In this document: in pieces, positions 6,538-6,750 of the stretch
Layout of the letters: every line of letters starts with the position of its first letter
How positions within the stretch are numbered: the first letter of the stretch is position 1
Source of the DNA: Clostridia bacterium
GTDB lineage: Bacteria; Bacillota; Clostridia; Oscillospirales; Acutalibacteraceae
Assembly (NCBI GenBank): GCA_017519685.1
Contig: JAFWRV010000143.1
Span: 1 to 6,750, forward strand
Direction: 5' to 3'
DNA: 6,750 nt
The notes under the pieces: model-generated
The model's input: the letters and a program-made list of their open reading frames with translations, nothing else
What the model was told of the DNA's origin: nothing
Database searches by the model: none
Translations under genes and position numbers: made by a program

Positions 6538-6750
<213 letters not shown>

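Overview
The window reads as chromosomal core DNA from an anaerobic Gram-positive bacterium of the Clostridia, probably near Oscillospirales/Ruminococcaceae. That placement is an inference. It rests on the mreB-mreC-mreD-PBP2-minD gene order, strong AGGAGG-type ribosome binding sites, mixed GC content with many GCG, GAC and CTG codons, and a lipoprotein solute-binding protein of a type common in Firmicutes. The standard genetic code fits throughout.

All seven genes lie on the minus strand, so transcription runs from high to low coordinates. In that order they are: the 3' end of mreB (6750-6536), mreC (6525-5683), mreD (5680-5162), a class B penicillin-binding protein of the PBP2/MrdA type (5123-3072), a MinD-family ATPase (3057-2335), mnmE (2333-960), and the first 311 codons of an ABC-transporter solute-binding lipoprotein (933-1, running off the edge). 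Gaps are 38 nt or less, several junctions look translationally coupled, and no terminator is visible. The simplest reading is one long operon, possibly with an internal promoter before the PBP2 gene.

MreB, MreC, MreD and PBP2 form the lateral wall elongation machine (elongasome). The MinD-like ATPase sits where clostridial shape operons often carry minC/minD, but minC and minE are absent here. The protein also ends without the usual membrane-targeting amphipathic helix. MnmE, a tRNA-modification GTPase, has no obvious functional link to cell shape and is more often found near the replication origin with mnmG. The last gene probably belongs to a SsuA/NitT-like uptake system continuing outside the window.

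There is no gene-free stretch over 40 nt. I found no RNA gene, mobile element, CRISPR array or sizeable repeat. Nothing here looks like a wholly new system. The points most worth a second look are the atypical MinD-like ATPase without Min partners, the placement of mnmE, start-site corrections for mrdA, mreC and mnmE, and small deviations in otherwise conserved motifs of PBP2 and the lipoprotein.
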